Below, one piece after another: positions 40,459 to 43,107 of a DNA stretch of 43,107 nt (positions are counted from its first letter, which is position 1; every line of letters begins with the position of its first letter). Location of the stretch: the NCBI GenBank assembly GCA_049600855.1, contig JBMYQA010000013.1, positions 1 to 43,107 of the forward strand. Reading direction: 5' to 3'. Source of the stretch: JBMYQA01 sp049600855 (GTDB lineage: Bacteria > Bacteroidota > Bacteroidia > Cytophagales > Flammeovirgaceae). The position numbers and the translations under genes are program-made. The notes beneath the pieces are model-generated. The model made no database searches, had not been told where the DNA came from, and was given only the letters and a program-made list of their open reading frames with translations.

Positions 40459-43107
40459 TTAGTGATTTATGTGTTCCTCAAACGCTACAATAAAAGCGGC
40501 TCCTTTTCCCGCCTCACTCTCACACCAAACCTTTCCATTCATGGCTTCTACGTATTTCTTGACAATGGAAAGTCCTAAACCAGTAGACTTTTCGCCTCCT
40601 GTAGGCCGTGCAGATAATTTCTGAAATTTTCCAAATAATTTATCCATGTCTTCTTTGCTGATGCCCGGACCTTCATCCTTTACGATTGCTCGTATTTTGC
40701 CATTTTCCCGTTTTAATTGCACAAATATCCGTTTATTTGCAGGCGAGAATTTAATGGCATTGCTGACGAGATTTTCAAAAACTTGCATGGCAAATCCTTT
40801 ATCAGCTTTTACTATATGTGCTTGATCCTCAATTTCAGAAACAAGTGTGATGGATTTCTTTTCTGCTTGGCCTTGAAAGCTATCTACAATTACATTAAGG
40901 GTGTGGCGTAGATCAACCTCCTCCATTTTTACATTTGTTTTCTTAGACTCAATGGCCTCTAAATCAAGGATTTTGACAATCATATTATTGAGGTGATCTA
41001 CCGCATCCTCAATCACTCCCATGTATTTTTTTTCTTCATTAGACATATCGGGCCGTTTCATTTGCATGATGGCGGCCATGCCTTTAATTTGATGGAGCGG
41101 ATTGCGAAGGTCATGTGCCAAGATTCCGATGAGGTGGTTCTTTTCCTCATTCAATTCTTCTAAATTTTTCTTTTGATCGGCTAAAGTAATGTTCTGTTTT
41201 TCGATTTCTTCTTTTTGCGCGACCACTTCAGTCGTACGGGCCTGCACCAATAATTCCAGTCGCTTTTTTTCGCGTTCTAAATTACTAGCATAGAGTTTTA
41301 CTCCCCAATAGACCAAGGAGGCTGCGGCAATGATGTAAATAATGTATGCCCACCATTTCCGATAAATTGGTGGCATAATGGTGAAATGATACGAAGATTC
41401 CATGCCGACCATGCCGTAAGCGTTTCTCGCCCTTACTCGAAATGTATAATCGCCTTCAGGCAAATTGGTATAATCTTTTGATGGGGCAATGGCCCACGTT
41501 GACCAATGATCATCAAAACCTTCTAAAAAATATTGAAACTCCACCCGATCGAGTTCTTCAAACCAAGTTGCCGCACATTTGAATCGCAGTTCATTAAAGG
41601 CATAAGGCAGATTTAACGAGGAACTGGCGAGTACTTGATCGGCCAATACTTGCCCTTGTTCGTCTTGAAAACTTCCCCAAAATAAGGTAGAGTCTTGACT
41701 GAGTGCATGTACTTCTCGCACCAACGCTTTAAAGGGTTTGAAGGAATTCATCTGCAAACGTGCTGTGTTTTCCACAAAGCGAATCACTCCATTTGGCGTA
41801 CCAAAAAATGTTTCAACCCCTTGCGTATTAATCGAGTAAATGATGGACTCATCTAACTTCCGAAGAATTTGCATGTCTTTCGCGCGGTAGTTGCCTTGTG
41901 TAGTACTGTCTGGAACGAATAATCCTGCTTGGTTATTGGCCGAAAACCAGATACGACTTCCAGGAGCTACGCCCAGTTTACGAATATCCGCTACTTGTTC
42001 AAAAGCATTATCTGCCTCAAATCGTCCCGTTTGGTAATTAAATTTATAAATGCCCTTAGCCGTAGCAAATAACACTTTTCCATTAAGTTGGTAAACAAAG
42101 TTATAGGTAGTGGAGGGAAGACCATCAGCATCGGTAAAGAGTTGGATATCCTTTACCGCTCCTAAATCTTTCGTCAGCTTCATGCGAAATACGCCTTTAT
42201 AAGGATGACTCACCCAAATGTGTTCGGTAGCATCTACCGCGATATAGCGTGACGATTCATCAAAACCTTTGATTTGCTTTGTCTTTTGCCATGTGCCCCC
42301 TTTTTTTTCTAATAAAATAAGTCCTTTATTAGAGGTACCAGCCAATAGTTTTTTGGGGTGCTTGCTGCCTAATGAGGCAAAAGTCCACGTATAATCATCT
42401 GCTATTTTAGTTGCTTTAGTGCCTTGAAGTTGGAAAATCCCTCGAATGTGGGCGCACAGCAGATCGCCATCTATTTGGGTAAAACTCCATGCTTGTTCCT
42501 TGGTACCTGGTACAAATTGGAAATCATAATCAATTTGAAAAGGATGTTTGATGTGTTGCCAATCTGAAACAAATACGCCTTGAGTGGTGCCCAAATACAA
42601 TTTATTTTGGTAAATGGTGCTGTTCAATACGGATCGCTCAGGAGCCAAGTGTGAAAATGGGGAATGTAGCGAAATGTGCGCAATGCCATTGTCCAAGGCT
42701 AACCAAAGGTTGCCTTGTTGATCTAAATTCATGGACCAAATCAGGTCGTTCCGAAGGCCATTTTCTTCATTCATGTACTGGATGGGCTGTCCAGTATGGT
42801 CAATAATGACCAAACCTGCTTGATGGGTACCCAAGGCATAAAAGCCACTACCTAGCGGAACGCCGCAATAAACAGGATGCGCTTTAAAATACGCAGGAAT
42901 GGCTGTTGGAAAAGCTTCAAATCGAGGTTCAACATCATCGTCTAGCTTTCCAAGGAAGAGTCCATCTTGCTCCGTACCAATTAACCAATTGGCTTCGCCA
43001 AATGGCAACATCAATTCAATGCGTTTATCTGCAAAAAATCGGCCGTTAGGTACTGGAATGAGTGCATTTCCTTGCAGTTGTAAAAGTCCTACGCCCGTTT
43101 CATTGAC
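40459..43107 (-). CDS. Reg_prop / Y_Y_Y sensor histidine kinase (5' partial)
   Basis: The frame is open to the right edge, so the 5' end is missing; the TTG at 43014 is not its start. The periplasmic part is a two-component-regulator propeller (repeats such as NLWLALDNGIAHI and HIWVSHPYKGVFRM), ending in a Y_Y_Y domain (DYTNLPEGDYTFRVRARN). One membrane segment (WWAYIIYIIAAASLVYWG) and a coiled coil (KKRLELLVQARTTEVVAQKE) lead to HisKA, with GILAHDLRNPLHQIKG, and a HATPase with NLVSNAIKFSP, DEGPGIS and STGLGLSIV. It has no receiver or DNA-binding domain in the window, so a separate response regulator is needed; none is adjacent downstream. It probably leads the minus-strand operon with the hydrolase and helical protein. 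Confidence 0.93.
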   Translation of the reverse strand, partial: VNETGVGLLQLQGNALIPVPNGRFFADKRIELMLPFGEANWLIGTEQDGLFLGKLDDDVEPRFEAFPTAIPAYFKAHPVYCGVPLGSGFYALGTHQAGLVIIDHTGQPIQYMNEENGLRNDLIWSMNLDQQGNLWLALDNGIAHISLHSPFSHLAPERSVLNSTIYQNKLYLGTTQGVFVSDWQHIKHPFQIDYDFQFVPGTKEQAWSFTQIDGDLLCAHIRGIFQLQGTKATKIADDYTWTFASLGSKHPKKLLAGTSNKGLILLEKKGGTWQKTKQIKGFDESSRYIAVDATEHIWVSHPYKGVFRMKLTKDLGAVKDIQLFTDADGLPSTTYNFVYQLNGKVLFATAKGIYKFNYQTGRFEADNAFEQVADIRKLGVAPGSRIWFSANNQAGLFVPDSTTQGNYRAKDMQILRKLDESIIYSINTQGVETFFGTPNGVIRFVENTARLQMNSFKPFKALVREVHALSQDSTLFWGSFQDEQGQVLADQVLASSSLNLPYAFNELRFKCAATWFEELDRVEFQYFLEGFDDHWSTWAIAPSKDYTNLPEGDYTFRVRARNAYGMVGMESSYHFTIMPPIYRKWWAYIIYIIAAASLVYWGVKLYASNLEREKKRLELLVQARTTEVVAQKEEIEKQNITLADQKKNLEELNEEKNHLIGILAHDLRNPLHQIKGMAAIMQMKRPDMSNEEKKYMGVIEDAVDHLNNMIVKILDLEAIESKKTNVKMEEVDLRHTLNVIVDSFQGQAEKKSITLVSEIEDQAHIVKADKGFAMQVFENLVSNAIKFSPANKRIFVQLKRENGKIRAIVKDEGPGISKEDMDKLFGKFQKLSARPTGGEKSTGLGLSIVKKYVEAMNGKVWCESEAGKGAAFIVAFEEHINH

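Noticed and set aside
43012..43014. TTG at 43014 as the start of the right-edge kinase
   Set aside because: The frame is open to base 43107 with propeller-like sequence (GLLQLQGNALIPVPNGRFF), so the true start is outside.
1..43107. CRISPR array, insertion sequence or prophage
   Set aside because: I saw no regularly spaced repeats, no transposase or integrase frame and no phage structural genes.

Overview
This 43.1 kb window looks like an ordinary chromosomal segment of a member of the Bacteroidota, most likely a Cytophagales-type marine or soil bacterium. The evidence is a PorQ protein of the type IX secretion system, a TPR / histidine kinase / receiver / AraC one-protein hybrid regulator, a Reg_prop / Y_Y_Y sensor kinase, a CxxxY-type CcmE, several exact TAnnTTTG Bacteroidota -7 promoter elements, few Shine-Dalgarno sequences and about 40% G+C. 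I saw no phage, insertion sequence, CRISPR array, tRNA or rRNA.

Layout. 1-2835 is the 3' part of the hybrid regulator, which runs off the left edge. 2872-11369 is a minus-strand run: hslU, porQ, murF, a secreted barrel-like protein, an isocitrate dehydrogenase and a secreted protein of unknown function. 11596-16654 is a plus-strand run: GH25 muramidase, folB, a membrane-bound GAF/SpoIIE-type phosphatase and an outer-membrane barrel. 16641-21740 is a minus-strand run: SirB1-like transglutaminase-fold protein, PgeF, two tandem STAS-like paralogues, an acyltransferase-aminopeptidase fusion and a thioredoxin-like protein. 22075-30462 is mostly plus strand: miaE, crtW-like ketolase, a PARG-family glycohydrolase, an XRE regulator, a YheT-like hydrolase, a BON/LysM protein and gamma-glutamyltransferase, with three minus-strand genes among them, apaG included. 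30532-43107 holds half a transketolase, bcp, a DUF4291 protein, small membrane proteins, a PD40 lipoprotein, a saccharopine-dehydrogenase-like protein, ccmE, a class III aminotransferase and a minus-strand operon that starts with a sensor kinase cut by the right edge.

How the genes fit together. Most are independent housekeeping functions: cell wall (murF, PgeF, GH25, LysM), redox and stress (bcp, thioredoxin-like, hslU), envelope export (porQ) and sensing (the two kinases and the GAF/PP2C protein). No large specialised system is visible. The points most worth a second look are the acyltransferase-peptidase fusion (19418-21034), the terminator-like hairpin in the ccmE leader (36601-36633), a perfect inverted repeat upstream of the PARG gene (24406-24427), a terminator-ended structured segment without a gene (25467-25610), an unlisted 31-residue membrane peptide gene (38778-38873) and the tandem STAS-like pair.
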